Of a stretch of DNA of 64,000 nt, positions 63,559-64,000 are shown in pieces. How positions within the stretch are numbered: position 1 is the first letter of the stretch; each line of letters begins with the position of its first letter. The position numbers and the translations under genes are program-made. Under the pieces are notes generated by a model. The model saw only the letters and a list, made by a program, of their open reading frames with translations, was not told where the DNA came from and did no database searches. Origin of the DNA: Lanius collurio (lineage: Eukaryota; Chordata; Aves; Passeriformes; Laniidae). The stretch is taken from assembly GCA_020086605.1 (NCBI GenBank), contig JACBWW010000016.1, positions 4,357,138-4,421,137 on the forward strand. The letters are read 5' to 3'.

Positions 63559-64000
63559 AGCAAGTTGTTAGCTTTATTTAAAGAGAGTAAGTTGACCATT
63601 TTTTGGTGGAATTAGTTGAAATATAGCAATGGGGAAAGAGAAAGTTCAAACACCTAATCATACCTTTTGATCTGATTGTAAATTAACAATGACCAAATTA
63701 GTAAAAACCACTGCAGCTTTTACAGTATTTCATATATTTGGGAACAGAACTTAATGGAAAAGCAGCATTTTACCCTAAAGCTTTTCTTTTACTTTGTAAG
63801 GGAAAGAAACACCAATGTTCAAGTTTCCTATAGTGTTGCAGCAGTGATGCTTTTACTGAATTCTCACCACTACCAAACCTAAGCAGCAGCAGTAAGCACA
63901 CTGGGCACTGCATTTACCCCCTCAGATGTGTTAATAATGACCTTGGTTGCCTCAGAGAAGAAAAGCAGAGTCTGCAACTTCATGAGGCCCTTTATACAGG

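Larger units (their letters stand above)
62831..64000. other. Non-coding DNA, no gene seen
   Basis: Contains the short tandem duplication at 63079-63122 and T17 at 63542-63558. No recognised gene or interspersed repeat. The window ends without a gene edge. Confidence 0.6.

Overview
This window looks like vertebrate nuclear non-coding DNA, most likely from a bird. Other sauropsids (crocodilian, turtle) cannot be excluded. The reasons are a high A+T content, few CpGs outside short patches, very few interspersed repeats, and repeats of the amniote types: a recognisable CR1 LINE 3' end read on the minus strand (about 4438-4860), a second eroded CR1-like piece (about 43300-43430), an older CR1/L3-like remnant on the plus strand (about 51600-51850), and two MIR-type SINE remnants (about 4360-4425 and 36105-36216). 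I see no Alu, L1, B1/B2, bacterial operon, insertion sequence, CRISPR array, tRNA or rRNA gene.

I recognise no protein-coding gene. The open reading frames are short, overlap on both strands and match no family I know. The window therefore reads as a long intron or part of a gene desert. Several segments have plausible splice signals around an open frame (34490-34607, 35415-35523, 49285-49473, 54992-55070 on the plus strand; 41796-41829 and 55989-56091 on the minus strand). One patch, 49563-49793, has unusually coding-like composition. All are low-confidence candidates, because pairs of this kind also arise by chance in 64 kb.

Layout: 1-4340 featureless A+T-rich DNA; 4360-4860 MIR and CR1 remnants; 4861-9240 featureless; 9255-9442 a CpG-containing conserved-looking block; 11740-12130, 13120-13340 and 15420-16530 regulatory-looking blocks, the second holding a perfect 23-bp palindrome; 16531-32030 mostly featureless, with one block near 23200-23400; 32040-35080 scattered regulatory-looking blocks and homopolymers; 34490-35523 two exon-like segments; 36105-36216 MIR; 39990-41600 the most extended regulatory-looking region; 43300-43430 CR1-like; 49285-51850 exon-like, G+C-rich and CR1/L3-like pieces; 53190-53510 a G+C-rich patch; 54992-56300 exon-like segments and RFX-like half-sites; 60820-61340 and 62280-62830 two further regulatory-looking blocks; 63079-63122 a short tandem duplication.

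If the regulatory-looking blocks are real, the simplest reading is a set of distal enhancers spread through an intron or gene desert of a developmental gene outside the window. That is inference from base composition and motif content. No cross-species alignment was available, and I cannot name the gene.
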